A DNA stretch of 64,000 nucleotides. It comes from Prevotella melaninogenica. Its GTDB lineage: Bacteria; Bacteroidota; Bacteroidia; Bacteroidales; Bacteroidaceae. The stretch is taken from contig NZ_AP018050.1 in the NCBI RefSeq assembly GCF_003609775.1, positions 558,001 to 622,000 on the forward strand. The letters are read 5' to 3'. A program made the translations under genes and the position numbers. Below the pieces are notes generated by a model. The model worked only from the letters and a program-made list of their open reading frames with translations, did no database searches and was not told the DNA's origin. This document shows positions 1-8,750 of this stretch, piece after piece (position 1 is the stretch's first letter; each line of letters opens with the position of its first letter).

Positions 1-1367
1 TGGTGTCATACTTCGGTCGTCTGAATTACGATTATGCAGGTCGTTACCTCTTTGAGGCAAACTTCCGTTCTGATGCTTCTTCACGCTTTGCGGAGGCTCA
101 TCGCTGGGGCTTCTTCCCATCATTCTCAGCTGCATGGCGTATCTCTGAGGAGCCATTCATGGAGAGTTCAAAGTCATGGTTGAATAACTTGAAGTTGCGT
201 GCATCATGGGGTCAGTTGGGTAATCAGGATGCTTTGAACGATTACTATCCTTGGATGAATACTTACAACCTCAATGCGAAGTATCCATTTGGTGGTCAGC
301 TCACTCCGGGTTACTATCAGGGTAGCTATCACCTTGAGACTATCTCTTGGGAACGTTCTACTACATGGGGCGTTGGTCTTGACTTTACCCTCTTCGGTGG
401 TTTGACTGGTTCGTTGGATTACTACAACCGCAAGACGACTGGTATCATCATGGACGTATCTGCTCCAGCAGAGTTTGCACTCGGTGCTTACAAGGATAAT
501 ATCGGTGCATTGCGTAATCAGGGTGTGGAACTCTCATTGGCTTACGCAAAGCAGTTGAACAAGGATTGGACAATCAATGTTGGTGCGAACTTCTCTTACA
601 ACAAGAATAAGATTCTCTACTTGGGTGAGGGAACCGAATATGTTGTAGATAAGGATAACCGCAACCGCCGTACAGCTATTGGTCAGCAGTACAAGAGCTA
701 TTATATGTACAAGGCAACGGGTAAGTTCTTCAACTCACAGCAGGAGGCTGACGACTACACAGCGAAGTATGGCAACCCATTCGGACGTAAGTTCATGGCG
801 GGTGACCTTATCTATGAGGACACAAACGATGATGGTAAGCTCGATTCAAACGACCGTATCTACACCAAGCATACGGATATCCCTGCAATTACTTACGGCT
901 TCAACCTTGGTGCAACATGGAAGAACGTAGACTTCTCTATGATTTGGCAGGGTGTTGGTGCTGTATCTCATATCTACAACCGTGAGGTTCTTGGTGAGTT
1001 CTCTGGTGATGCCAGCCACCCTTCAACACTGTGGAAAGACTCATGGACAGACGACAACCACAATGCTAAGTTGCCACGTGTATTCGAGACAGGAAACAGC
1101 CCAAGCGACATGACTCGTGCGATGTCAACCTTCTGGTTGTGGAACACAGCTTACTTGCGTTTGAAGACTTTGCAGTTGGGTTACACCCTTCCAAAGAGCG
1201 CACTCAAAGCAGTTGGTCTTGAGAAGGTACGTATCTACTATGCAGGTGAAAACCTCCTTACCTTCGATGCATTACCATTCAATATTGACCCAGAAGTGAC
1301 CAGCGAGCGTGGATCATCTTATCCATTGCTGCGTTCACATTCTATCGGTATCAATATCACATTCTAA
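1..1367 (+). CDS. SusC/RagA-type TonB-dependent receptor, C-terminal part (5' end outside window)
   Basis: About 454 residues of an open frame run in from the left edge and stop at TAA 1365-1367. The residues are the outer-membrane beta-barrel of a SusC-family receptor: alternating aromatic-rich strands, the internal stretch WERSTTWGVGLDF near residues 118-130 that is typical of SusC barrels, a late YYAGENLLTFD motif and a C-terminal strand ending in Phe (NITF) as needed for BAM insertion. The N-terminal plug and signal peptide lie outside the window. The SusD partner follows after 22 bp, so the two form a nutrient-uptake pair. Substrate cannot be read from this fragment. Confidence 0.93.
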   Translation, partial: VSYFGRLNYDYAGRYLFEANFRSDASSRFAEAHRWGFFPSFSAAWRISEEPFMESSKSWLNNLKLRASWGQLGNQDALNDYYPWMNTYNLNAKYPFGGQLTPGYYQGSYHLETISWERSTTWGVGLDFTLFGGLTGSLDYYNRKTTGIIMDVSAPAEFALGAYKDNIGALRNQGVELSLAYAKQLNKDWTINVGANFSYNKNKILYLGEGTEYVVDKDNRNRRTAIGQQYKSYYMYKATGKFFNSQQEADDYTAKYGNPFGRKFMAGDLIYEDTNDDGKLDSNDRIYTKHTDIPAITYGFNLGATWKNVDFSMIWQGVGAVSHIYNREVLGEFSGDASHPSTLWKDSWTDDNHNAKLPRVFETGNSPSDMTRAMSTFWLWNTAYLRLKTLQLGYTLPKSALKAVGLEKVRIYYAGENLLTFDALPFNIDPEVTSERGSSYPLLRSHSIGINITF

Positions 1368-1389
1368 CCGTAAATACCCGATATACATT

Positions 1390-3003
1390 ATGAAAACTGT
1401 AAGAACATATATATTAGCAGGTGTGGCTGCTCTTGCGCTCACATCTTGTAATGACTACCTTACCACTGTGCCGAAGGATGCAATGTCGCCAGCTACAACA
1501 TGGAAGACGGGCGACGATGCTGAGAAGTTCCTCGTGGGCTGTTATGATGGTTGGGAAGAAGGTGCAGCTCTGCTTTATTGGGACGCTGGCTCTGACTTTG
1601 CGTACAACAACTTCCCTTGGGAAGGCTTTACCAATATCGGTAATGGTTCGCTCTCACCATCGTCTCCGGGCTGGTCGTTCTACGATTATACCATCATTGG
1701 TAGATGTAACACCTTCCTTGAGAATGTTGATAAGTGTGTCTTCAGCAGCGATGCAGTGAAGAAAGACCTCGTTGCGCAAGTGAAGGCTATCCGTGCTTAT
1801 AACTATTTCCGCATGGGTTTCCTCTATGGCGGTGTGCCAATCGTTAAGCCTTTCACCAGTGCTCAGGAGGCACGCGTGCCACGTAATACGGAGCAAGAGG
1901 TGAAGGATTTGGTTTTCAAAGACCTTGATGAGGCGATTGCTGACATCAATACGTCTCCTGCTGCACGTGGACGTATCGCAAAGGGTGCTGCCTTAGCAAT
2001 GAAGATGCGTGCTGCCCTCTACTGGGGCGACTATCAGAAGGCGAAGGATGCTGCTCAGGCTATCATCGACTTGGGTAAGTATGAGCTTGATCCTGACTAT
2101 ACCAACCTCTTTAAGTTGGCTGGTGTTGACTCAAAAGAAATCATCCTTGCCGTACAGTATAAGAGCGGTACTCGCCCAATCGGTACCATCGGACAGCTCT
2201 ATAACAATGGCGATGGAGGTTGGTCATCAGTGGTTCCAACACAGAACTGTGTCGACAACTATGAGATGAGTAATGGTATGACTATCACTGAGGCGGGCTC
2301 AGGCTATGATGCAACCCATCCTTTCCATGGTCGTGATCCACGTATGGCAATGACGATTCTCTATCCCGGTTGCGACTGGAATGGTGCGGTCTTCAATACC
2401 CTCGACGAGAATGTCAATGGTAAGAAGAATCCTAACTATCCAACCAATGCTGCTAACTCTTCTAAGACTGCCCTCACATGGCGTAAGTACTTAGACCCAA
2501 TGAGTCAGTATGCTGATGTATGGGACACAGAGGCTTGCCCAATCGTCTTCCGTTATGCTGAGGTTCTTTTGACATGGGCTGAGGCTGAGAACGAGTTGAA
2601 TGGTCCTTCTGCCAATGTCTATACAATGATTGACAAGGTACGTACCCGCGTTGGTATGCCTGCCGTTGACCAGACAAAGTATAACACTAAGGACAAGCTC
2701 CGTGAGCTGATTCGTCGCGAGCGTGGCTCAGAGTTCGCTGGTGAAGGTCTTCGTCGTGCTGATATCTTACGTTGGACAAGCAATGGTAAGATGGTCGCAG
2801 AGGCAGTATTGAACGGTCCATTGAACCGCATCACAGGTACTGTTAACACATCCGTTACCGACCCAACTATGCGTGCCGTAGTCAGTGGTAGCAGCAAGGT
2901 TGAGGATCGTACGTTCCAAACCTTCAACAGATACCTGCCAATCCCACAGTGGAATATCTCTGATAATCCTAAGTTGGAGCAGAATCCGGGGTATGCGAAG
3001 TAA
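1390..3003 (+). CDS. SusD/RagB-family substrate-binding outer-membrane lipoprotein
   Basis: 537 residues. I start it at ATG 1390 because this gives a lipoprotein signal peptide directly (MKTVRTYILAGVAALALTSC, lipobox Cys 20); an in-frame ATG at 1309 lies inside the preceding receptor and would spoil the signal. SusD features: an N-terminal LxxxP stretch after the lipobox, TPR-like helices with IRAYNYFRMGFLYGGVPIV near residues 135-155, and the C-terminal RRERGSEFAGEGLRRADILR block followed by a YLPIPQWNISDNP ending, both diagnostic of the family. It caps the SusC receptor immediately upstream and binds its glycan or peptide ligand at the cell surface. Confidence 0.95.
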   Translation: MKTVRTYILAGVAALALTSCNDYLTTVPKDAMSPATTWKTGDDAEKFLVGCYDGWEEGAALLYWDAGSDFAYNNFPWEGFTNIGNGSLSPSSPGWSFYDYTIIGRCNTFLENVDKCVFSSDAVKKDLVAQVKAIRAYNYFRMGFLYGGVPIVKPFTSAQEARVPRNTEQEVKDLVFKDLDEAIADINTSPAARGRIAKGAALAMKMRAALYWGDYQKAKDAAQAIIDLGKYELDPDYTNLFKLAGVDSKEIILAVQYKSGTRPIGTIGQLYNNGDGGWSSVVPTQNCVDNYEMSNGMTITEAGSGYDATHPFHGRDPRMAMTILYPGCDWNGAVFNTLDENVNGKKNPNYPTNAANSSKTALTWRKYLDPMSQYADVWDTEACPIVFRYAEVLLTWAEAENELNGPSANVYTMIDKVRTRVGMPAVDQTKYNTKDKLRELIRRERGSEFAGEGLRRADILRWTSNGKMVAEAVLNGPLNRITGTVNTSVTDPTMRAVVSGSSKVEDRTFQTFNRYLPIPQWNISDNPKLEQNPGYAK

Positions 3004-3042
3004 GGGAAAGATGAGGTAACGACCCCTTACCCAAAAACCCTC

Positions 3043-3100
3043 CAGCCTCACCCCCAACCCCTCTCCGAGTGGAGAGGGGAGTGATTAGCGAGATACCCCA
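3043..3100. repeat. GC-rich terminal-repeat element, partial copy
   Basis: Short palindromic block of the CCTCACCCCCAACCCC ... GGGGAGTG type followed by GCGAGATACCCC. It matches one end of the longer elements at 9302-9523, 34215-34437 and 42111-42337. No coding capacity. Confidence 0.7.
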
Positions 3101-3203
3101 TGTGAGAAGTTTACGAGTTGCGTGTATATACGCTTCTTCACTTTGTTTCTCCTATCGTTATCCGCTACTCTATTTTGTAAATAAAAATCAAAGAATGAAA
3201 AAT

Positions 3204-3240
3204 AAAAGGGCGTTAATTCCATTCGAATTAACGCCCTTTT
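3204..3240. terminator. Bidirectional intrinsic terminator
   Basis: A perfect 16 bp stem (3204-3219 with 3225-3240), loop of 5 nt, with A-rich DNA before and T-rich DNA after, so it can work on both strands. It lies between susD (+) and the convergent lipoprotein operon (-). The stem sequence AAAAGGGCGTTAATTC is also the core of the dispersed ~210 bp repeat family seen elsewhere in the window. Confidence 0.85.
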
Positions 3241-3290
3241 GATTTTTAGGTTATGAAATTATCTGACAAAAGAAGATGTGTCAGTACACC

Positions 3291-3980
3291 TTATTGAATC
3301 TTTGTGAATTCATAAATCAGATAACGTCCTGTGAGTGGAATTCTTGTTGTTTGAAAGGTATCATAATATGGTATTACGTATGCATTGTAAGGAAGAAGAT
3401 AAATTTTGAACTTACTTGTTTTAACGTTATAATATCCGTAGCCATTAAAATAAGTTCTAAGTATCCTTGTTTTTTTTGTTTTGTGACCATAGTCTATAAA
3501 GGCAACTATCCCTCGTGATACTTCAAACCGATATACGCAACTGTCTTGTTGGTTGCGACTGCTGAAACGAATTCCCTCAAGTCCTAAATAATTCTTTTCG
3601 TCTCGTTTAGTAAATATCCCTGGTAGTGTATCGTTTATCCCATTTTTGCCAATATTGTGTAACTGCTCATACGTGTCGCGTGGCAATGTTAAAAAGCTAT
3701 ACATAATTCTGCGGTCATCGTATATGATTAGAGAGTCGAGGTCAAGCCTTGAATTGGAATAATAATTTTTCTTGGTTGAAGGGTCGTAAACATGCACATT
3801 ACCTTTATACGTACCAGGTAAAGAATTCTGTATTTTAACTGCTTCTTCTCTACTGATAGGTACAAAAGTAGAGGTGTTGTCTGTCGTAGCGTCATCATCT
3901 TTCGTACATGAAACGGCAAAGCTGCCTATCAACAGCAGGAAAAGAGCGAAGAGTAGGTTGTATTTGTTCTTTTTATTCAT
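3291..3980 (-). CDS. Small surface lipoprotein, paralogue of the gene at 4035-4778
   Basis: 229 residues with a lipoprotein signal peptide (lipobox FAVSC, Cys 25) followed by an acidic KDDDATTD stretch that in Bacteroidota often marks export to the cell surface. The body contains LPGTYKGNVHVYDPSTKK, matching VGTYEGTLTVYDPKTKQ in the neighbour 54 bp upstream, so the two are diverged tandem duplicates in one operon. The TYxGxLxVYD motif resembles the DUF4840-type Bacteroidota lipoproteins, but I cannot confirm the family. Function unknown. Confidence 0.8.
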   Translation of the reverse strand: MNKKNKYNLLFALFLLLIGSFAVSCTKDDDATTDNTSTFVPISREEAVKIQNSLPGTYKGNVHVYDPSTKKNYYSNSRLDLDSLIIYDDRRIMYSFLTLPRDTYEQLHNIGKNGINDTLPGIFTKRDEKNYLGLEGIRFSSRNQQDSCVYRFEVSRGIVAFIDYGHKTKKTRILRTYFNGYGYYNVKTSKFKIYLLPYNAYVIPYYDTFQTTRIPLTGRYLIYEFTKIQ

Positions 3981-4034
3981 AATCTATTCTTTAATCATAG
4001 TTTATTCTTTTTGTAAAAGGAAAATTAGTTTATC

Positions 4035-4778
4035 CTATGCTGTCTTCTTTAATTTACATATAAAATAAACGTCGTTGAATTCGGCTTTTATTTTATTGTT
4101 TATAAACATACCGTCATGAAACAAGGCACCCACAGGCTTTATGTAAACCGTCATTTCTTTCGTTGTATTGTTGATAGTTCCACAGATATAAAAAAACAAT
4201 TCAGTCAAGTCATAACGATCTTGGTGGATATAGATTATACTTGAGAATAACATATATGGGTTATACAATTGGAATGCCACTTCTGAAGGATTCTTCTTGT
4301 TTCTTCCGATGAGTATTGTACGGTAATCGCGTATCTTTCCATTCTTCCACCAAGTTTTATTTTCGATTATTTTGTATAGTTTGACATAAGCATATTGATC
4401 CTTCTTTAAGGCATATAATGTAAAAGGATGGGGAACAGGAGTCAGGCTAAACTGGTTTAAGAATGATTCGAACTTGGCACTTACATGATTATCAAAATCA
4501 GAAGGAATTACCTGTTTGGTCTTAGGGTCATAAACGGTTAGCGTACCCTCGTAGGTGCCTACAGCCTTTAAAAATAAATCGTCAGGGTCGTTTCCTTGAA
4601 TAGGAATTGAATAGTTAATATCAGGTTGCAGGATATCAGCTGTGAAATCATTTTGTTCGATAGGAACAAATGGCATGGGGTCGTTTGCGCTTTCTTCATC
4701 TTTTGAACATGAAGCAAACAAAAGTGGAAGGACTAAACATGCGACAGCAATAAGTAACTTTGATTTGGGATGTTTCAT
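4035..4778 (-). CDS. Small surface lipoprotein, first gene of a two-gene lipoprotein operon
   Basis: 247 residues; signal peptide with lipobox LLFASC (Cys 24) and an acidic KDEESANDP tail after it. The mid region carries the TYEGTLTVYDPKTKQ motif shared with the downstream paralogue. Later residues are beta-rich with several Tyr/Phe, as expected for a small beta-sandwich lipoprotein. A TAnnTTTG-type -7 element lies just upstream on the minus strand (4807-4814). DUF4840-like by appearance only; no known function. Confidence 0.8.
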   Translation of the reverse strand: MKHPKSKLLIAVACLVLPLLFASCSKDEESANDPMPFVPIEQNDFTADILQPDINYSIPIQGNDPDDLFLKAVGTYEGTLTVYDPKTKQVIPSDFDNHVSAKFESFLNQFSLTPVPHPFTLYALKKDQYAYVKLYKIIENKTWWKNGKIRDYRTILIGRNKKNPSEVAFQLYNPYMLFSSIIYIHQDRYDLTELFFYICGTINNTTKEMTVYIKPVGALFHDGMFINNKIKAEFNDVYFICKLKKTA

Positions 4779-4806
4779 TGTAAAAAGTCATTTGGTTTTA
4801 TGTGTA

Positions 4807-4814
4807 CAAAGGTA
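4807..4814 (-). promoter_or_regulatory. Probable -7 box (TACCTTTG) of the lipoprotein operon
   Basis: Read on the minus strand the sequence is TACCTTTG, a match to the Bacteroidota TAnnTTTG consensus, 28 bp before the start at 4778. The expected -33 TTTG about 20 bp upstream is only weakly matched, so confidence is moderate. Confidence 0.55.
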
Positions 4815-4890
4815 CAGAAACCTTTTCTTCTGTACTAAGAATTGCAGATTCGTTAACCTGCTTTGCTCTTTATTAAATTTATCTATAAAG

Positions 4891-4948
4891 TTAAACCCAA
4901 ATCTCTAAGTTTGTAATTCATCTTGCAAACTTAGAGATTTGGGTTTAA
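4891..4948. repeat. Perfect 23-bp inverted repeat
   Basis: The arms 4891-4913 and 4926-4948 are exact reverse complements with a 12 nt loop. There is no T-tract, so it is not a normal terminator. It sits between two divergent promoters (lipoprotein operon and rarA). The outer bases TTAAACCCAAATC resemble the ends of the inverted-repeat element at 57813-58019. Confidence 0.85.
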
Positions 4949-5018
4949 GAAAGACATTAAAGCAGTAGTGTTATCAAAATACAAACTTATGGCTTGTATT
5001 TTTGTAATGTTAATTATT

Positions 5019-5056
5019 ATGTAGTAGGCTTATTTTATCGCTCCATATTTCAGAAG
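5019..5056. repeat. Short dispersed repeat, copy 1
   Basis: The stretch GTAGTAGGCTTA-TTTATC followed by CTCC-TATTTCAGAA recurs almost unchanged at 13128-13165. Both copies are intergenic. Confidence 0.6.
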
Positions 5057-5071
5057 AACTTTCTTTCATTC

Positions 5072-5103
5072 TTTGTTATTATGAGATAAATTCAGTACTT
5101 TTG
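5072..5103 (+). promoter_or_regulatory. Promoter of rarA
   Basis: TTTG at 5072-5075, 20 bp spacer, then TACTTTTG at 5096-5103: a full match to the Bacteroidota -33/-7 promoter. It lies 23 bp before the rarA start codon. Confidence 0.8.
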
Positions 5104-5126
5104 TAACAACAAAGAAAGGAAAAGAT

Positions 5127-6341
5127 ATGGAACCATTGGCAGAACGATTGCGACCACGCACGCTCGACGATTATATCGGACAGGAACACCTCGTTGGTGA
5201 GGGGGCTGTGCTCCGACGTATGATTGACTCGGGGCGTATTGCGTCGTTTATCCTTTGGGGACCACCGGGAGTGGGCAAAACTACGTTAGCACAGATTATC
5301 GCTAATCGCTTAGAGACACCATTCTATACGCTTTCTGCTGTGACGAGTGGTGTGAAGGATGTGCGCGACGTTATCGAAAGGGCACAGAGTGGTCGTTTCT
5401 TTAATTCTGCTTCACCGATTCTCTTTATCGATGAGATCCATCGTTTCTCAAAGTCGCAGCAAGACTCGCTCTTGGGCGCAGTAGAGAAGGGAACGGTGAC
5501 GCTTATTGGTGCGACAACAGAGAACCCATCCTTCGAAGTGATTCGTCCGTTGCTCTCTCGTTGTCAGCTCTATACGCTGAAGTCGTTGGAGAAAGAAGAT
5601 TTGCTGAGGCTGTTGCACCGAGCAGTGACGGAGGATGTGGAACTGAAGAAACGGAATATCGAACTGCGTGAGACGAGTGCTCTCCTGCGGTATAGTGGGG
5701 GTGATGCTCGCAAGCTGTTGAATATACTCGACTTAATCATCGCAGCTGAAGCGGGCGATGATGTTGTGATAACCGATAAGATAGTGGAGGAACGACTGCA
5801 AGAGAATCCGTTGGCGTATGACAAGGATGGCGAGATGCACTATGATATTATCTCGGCATTTATCAAGTCGATTCGTGGCTCCGACCCTGATGCAGCACTC
5901 TACTGGATGGCACGCATGATAGAGGGAGGTGAAGACCCAAAGTTTATTGCGCGTCGTGTCGTAATCAGTGCCGCAGAGGATATCGGACTTGCTAATCCTA
6001 ACGCCTTATTGTTAGCGAATGCAGCCTTTGACGCTGTGACAAAGATAGGTTGGCCCGAAGGTAGAATCCCATTGGCGGAAGCGGTGGTCTATCTGGCTCG
6101 GTCGAAGAAGGATAATTCTGCATACGTAGGCATCAATAAAGCGATAGAGTTAGTGCGACAGACGGGCAACCTCCCTGTTCCCCTTCATCTTCGCAATGCA
6201 CCAACAAAACTGATGAAGGACCTCGGTTATAGCGATGGATATAAGTATCCACACGATTATCCGGGACATTATGTTGAGCAGCAGTATATGCCAGATGAGT
6301 TGGTACCTCCCCCAACCCCTCCAAAGGAGGGGAGCACCTAA
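5127..6341 (+). CDS. rarA: Replication-associated recombination protein A (AAA+ ATPase)
   Basis: 404 residues. Begins MEPLAERLRPRTLDDYIGQEHL, the standard RarA/MgsA/WRNIP1 start, then Walker A GPPGVGKTT (about residues 45-53), Walker B LFIDEIHRF (about 97-105), sensor 1 GATTENPSF and the C-terminal MgsA domain with RRVVISAAEDIGLANP and YLARSKKDNSAY. It acts at stalled replication forks with the beta clamp and SSB. A good promoter is 23 bp upstream. The last ~13 codons (PPPTPPKEGST) and the stop codon lie in a GC-rich repeat element at 6305-6556, so the native C-terminus has been replaced or extended by an insertion. Confidence 0.96.
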   Translation: MEPLAERLRPRTLDDYIGQEHLVGEGAVLRRMIDSGRIASFILWGPPGVGKTTLAQIIANRLETPFYTLSAVTSGVKDVRDVIERAQSGRFFNSASPILFIDEIHRFSKSQQDSLLGAVEKGTVTLIGATTENPSFEVIRPLLSRCQLYTLKSLEKEDLLRLLHRAVTEDVELKKRNIELRETSALLRYSGGDARKLLNILDLIIAAEAGDDVVITDKIVEERLQENPLAYDKDGEMHYDIISAFIKSIRGSDPDAALYWMARMIEGGEDPKFIARRVVISAAEDIGLANPNALLLANAAFDAVTKIGWPEGRIPLAEAVVYLARSKKDNSAYVGINKAIELVRQTGNLPVPLHLRNAPTKLMKDLGYSDGYKYPHDYPGHYVEQQYMPDELVPPPTPPKEGST

Positions 6342-6556
6342 CGGAGTGTTATCTCCCTATGTTTCCTCTTATGATAGTAATAAGGAGTGCCTAACGGAGT
6401 GTTATCTCCCTATGTCTCCTCTTATGATAGTAATAATATGTAGCGAAAGCTCACTAAATTGTATCCCAAACCCAACCAAATTGTGCCTCAAACCTTACCA
6501 AACTGTACCCCGTTAGGTACTCCCCTCCCTTTTGGGGAGGGGTTGGGGGAGAGGTT
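6305..6556. mobile_element. MITE-like element with ~42 bp terminal inverted repeats
   Basis: The left end (6305 to about 6346, ACCTCCCCCAACCCC ... CACCTAACGG) and the right end (about 6511-6556) are imperfect reverse complements. Between them lies a ~52 bp tandem duplication (about 6335-6386 and 6387-6438, containing CTAACGGAGTGTTATCTCCC twice). No open frame of its own. The left end overlaps the 3' end of rarA and supplies its stop codon; the right end stops 16 bp before the dehydrogenase gene. Confidence 0.75.
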
Positions 6557-6572
6557 CTAACACCAAAGAAAT

Positions 6573-7523
6573 ATGAAAATAGCAATTCTCGACTGCCATG
6601 CAGTCAACCCAGGTGACCTCTCATGGGAGCCGATAAAGGAAATAGCAGAGTGCGTTATCTATGAGCGCACAAGTCAGGAACAAGTTGTTGAACGAGCAAA
6701 GGATGCGGACGGTATCCTTATTAATAAGGTTAATATCACTCGTGAAGTGCTCGATCAATTGCCACAATTGAAGTATATCGGTGAGTTAGCAACAGGATAT
6801 AACAATATCGATGTTGAGGCTGCACGTGAGCGAGGTATCGTCGTATGCAACATCCCTGCATATAGTACGGATAGCGTTGCACAGCACGTCTTTGCCCTTC
6901 TCTTGAACGCAACCACACATGTCGACCATTATGCTGAGGCTGTGCGCCGTGGCGAATGGAGCAAGCAGCAGGACTTCTGCTACTGGGACACACCACTCAT
7001 GGAACTTGCTGGTAAGACACTCGGTATCGTAGGCTTGGGCAATATTGGTCAGAAGGTGGCAATGATTGCACATGCTCTGGGTATGGACATCTCAGCTTGC
7101 ACCAGTAAGAATAGTAGCGATCTACCAGAGTGTATTCGCAAGACAACCCTTGAGGGCTTGCTCAGTACGTCTGACGTTATCAGCTTGCATTGTCCTTTAA
7201 CAGCGGAGAACGCTGGTATGATTAACGCTGAGACTCTGAAGAGTGTACGTCGTGGTGCCATCCTTATCAATACCGGACGTGGCGGACTCATCGACGAGCA
7301 GGCTGTTGCCGATGCTCTTGAGAGTGGTCAGCTCGGTGCTTATTGTGCCGATGTGCTGACTGCGGAGCCTCCTCGCACAGACAATCCACTCTTCTGTCAG
7401 CCTAATGCGTTTATCACTCCACATATTGCGTGGGCAACACGTGAGGCACGCGAACGCCTAATGGCAATCTGCGTTGAGAATATTAAGCAGTTTATTGCAG
7501 GAGAGCCACAGAACGTAGTGTAA
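6573..7523 (+). CDS. D-2-hydroxyacid dehydrogenase (glycerate/hydroxypyruvate type)
   Basis: 316 residues, usual length for the family. The Rossmann motif GLGNIGQ (about residues 155-161) binds NAD(P)H; catalytic residues appear as Arg in NTGRGGLID (about 231-239), Glu in LTAEPPRTDNPL and His in PHIAWAT. The N-terminal ATGYNNIDVEAARERGI block and the overall sequence fit glycerate dehydrogenase (HprA), which reduces hydroxypyruvate to D-glycerate, more than lactate or phosphoglycerate dehydrogenase (no ACT domain). Substrate is inferred. It stands alone between two repeat elements. Confidence 0.88.
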   Translation: MKIAILDCHAVNPGDLSWEPIKEIAECVIYERTSQEQVVERAKDADGILINKVNITREVLDQLPQLKYIGELATGYNNIDVEAARERGIVVCNIPAYSTDSVAQHVFALLLNATTHVDHYAEAVRRGEWSKQQDFCYWDTPLMELAGKTLGIVGLGNIGQKVAMIAHALGMDISACTSKNSSDLPECIRKTTLEGLLSTSDVISLHCPLTAENAGMINAETLKSVRRGAILINTGRGGLIDEQAVADALESGQLGAYCADVLTAEPPRTDNPLFCQPNAFITPHIAWATREARERLMAICVENIKQFIAGEPQNVV

Positions 7524-7528
7524 GAAAA

Positions 7529-7873
7529 AGCCCCACCCCGACCCTCCCCGAAGGGGGAGGGAGGCAAACAGGATAAGGTTCGCTGTATGTTCTTGGTGGA
7601 GTAATAAGACTATCTTCTCATTGTGGAGTAATAAAGAAATTTGATTTACATATTATAATTACTTATCCCTCCATGTAAGCTATGCTCATTAGCTGCATCA
7701 ACTTAGAGTACTACCCAAAGTTATCTACACCCCCTTCCCATTACTTCCTTTCGCTCAGTGACCATTTGTTCGGAGGGACGGGGCGACATTTAGCTATCTG
7801 CACTCCCCTCCTTTCGGAGGGGTTGGGGGAGGCTTTTACTCCCTCCCCTTTCGGGGAGGGTCGGGGTGGGGCT
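7529..7873. mobile_element. MITE-like element with ~35 bp terminal inverted repeats
   Basis: Left end 7529-7563 (AGCCCCACCCCGACCC ...) and right end about 7839-7873 (... GGGTCGGGGTGGGGCT) are near-perfect inverted repeats, each itself containing a CCCC/GGGG palindrome. The ~275 bp interior is AT-richer and noncoding. The element starts 5 bp after the dehydrogenase stop and ends 15 bp before the next start codon. I see no clear target-site duplication. Confidence 0.75.
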
Positions 7874-7888
7874 ATTTTAAATTCAAAT

Positions 7889-8524
7889 ATGATCTACACT
7901 GATCCTCATCTTGTCCGTACGCTTCAGGTGATACTGGAGTTTCTCGGAACGTTTGCGTTTGCCATATCGGGCATCCGCCATGCCGCACAGAAGCGCTTCG
8001 ACTGGTTCGGAGGCTATGTCTGTGGCTTTGCCGTCGCTATTGGTGGCGGTACGATTCGTGACACTATGTTAGGAGTGCGACCATTCTGGACCGCAAACAT
8101 CATGTACGTTCTCTGTACGGGGCTTGCGCTCTTCCTCGTCATCTTGTCGCGTAGGTGGATTCAACGCCTTAACAATGCATGGTTTGTCTTCGATACGCTC
8201 GGCTTAGCACTCTTTACCATTGCCGGTATTCAAAAGACTATCGCCTTAGGTCATCCCTTCTGGGTAGCCGTTATCATGGGCTGTATCACTGGTGTTGCAG
8301 GTGGTGTTATCCGTGATGTCTTATTGAACAATATACCCGTAATCTTCCACAAAGAGATTTACGCTGTGGCGAGTGTAGCAGGCGGACTCATCTACTGGGC
8401 ACTCTTCTCACTTGGGTTGTCGCTTCCAATAACAGTTATTGTGACATTCCTTGCAATCTGTTTAATTCGTTTTATTGCAGTGGGTTATCACATCTCCCTT
8501 CCCACATTGCAAGATGATGAATAA
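7889..8524 (+). CDS. TRIC-type (YicG/UPF0126) trimeric cation channel family protein
   Basis: 211 residues. I choose ATG 7889; an in-frame ATG at 7682 would add 69 residues translated from the repeat element. About seven membrane segments arranged as two repeats, each with the family's glycine-rich signature: AIGGGTIRDTMLG (first half) and GVAGGVIRDVLLNNIP (second half). Bacterial TRIC homologues form homotrimeric K+-permeable channels; the physiological role in bacteria is not settled. It is monocistronic, followed by a tRNA gene. Confidence 0.9.
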   Translation: MIYTDPHLVRTLQVILEFLGTFAFAISGIRHAAQKRFDWFGGYVCGFAVAIGGGTIRDTMLGVRPFWTANIMYVLCTGLALFLVILSRRWIQRLNNAWFVFDTLGLALFTIAGIQKTIALGHPFWVAVIMGCITGVAGGVIRDVLLNNIPVIFHKEIYAVASVAGGLIYWALFSLGLSLPITVIVTFLAICLIRFIAVGYHISLPTLQDDE

Positions 8525-8552
8525 AAAAAATAATAAAAAAGATTGCGAAACA

Positions 8553-8584
8553 TTTGGTGGAACCAATAAAAAGCAATACCTTTG
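8553..8584 (+). promoter_or_regulatory. Promoter of tRNA-Arg
   Basis: TTTG 8553-8556, 20 bp, TACCTTTG 8577-8584, ending 55 bp before the mature 5' end of the tRNA. Full consensus match. Confidence 0.8.
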
Positions 8585-8639
8585 CACTCGCAATTCAGAA
8601 ATGACAAATTACTTGTTATCTGTTTGCAACCATAACAAT

Positions 8640-8713
8640 GGTTCCGTAGCTCAACTGAATAGAGCACTTGACTACGGATCAAGAGGTTACAGGTTTGAAT
8701 CCTGTCGGAATCA
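8640..8713 (+). tRNA. tRNA-Arg (anticodon ACG)
   Basis: A complete cloverleaf: 7 bp acceptor stem (8640-8646 with 8706-8712, one G-U pair), D arm GCTC/GAGC, anticodon arm CTTGA-CTACGGA-TCAAG giving anticodon ACG (A34 normally becomes inosine to read CGU/CGC/CGA), T arm ACAGG-TTTGAAT-CCTGT. The 3' CCA is not encoded. It has its own promoter and terminator. Confidence 0.96.
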
Positions 8714-8714
8714 C

Positions 8715-8748
8715 AAAAGGAATACTCGCAAGAGTGTTCCTTTTTTTT
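8715..8748 (+). terminator. Intrinsic terminator after tRNA-Arg
   Basis: Stem 8715-8727 with 8732-8744 (GGAATACTC / GAGTGTTCC plus flanking A/T pairs), GNRA-like GCAA loop, then a run of eight T. Confidence 0.9.
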
Positions 8749-8750
8749 AT

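Noticed and set aside
7682..7888. 69-residue N-terminal extension of the TRIC protein
   Set aside because: This part is translated from the MITE-like element; the family starts at the methionine encoded at 7889.
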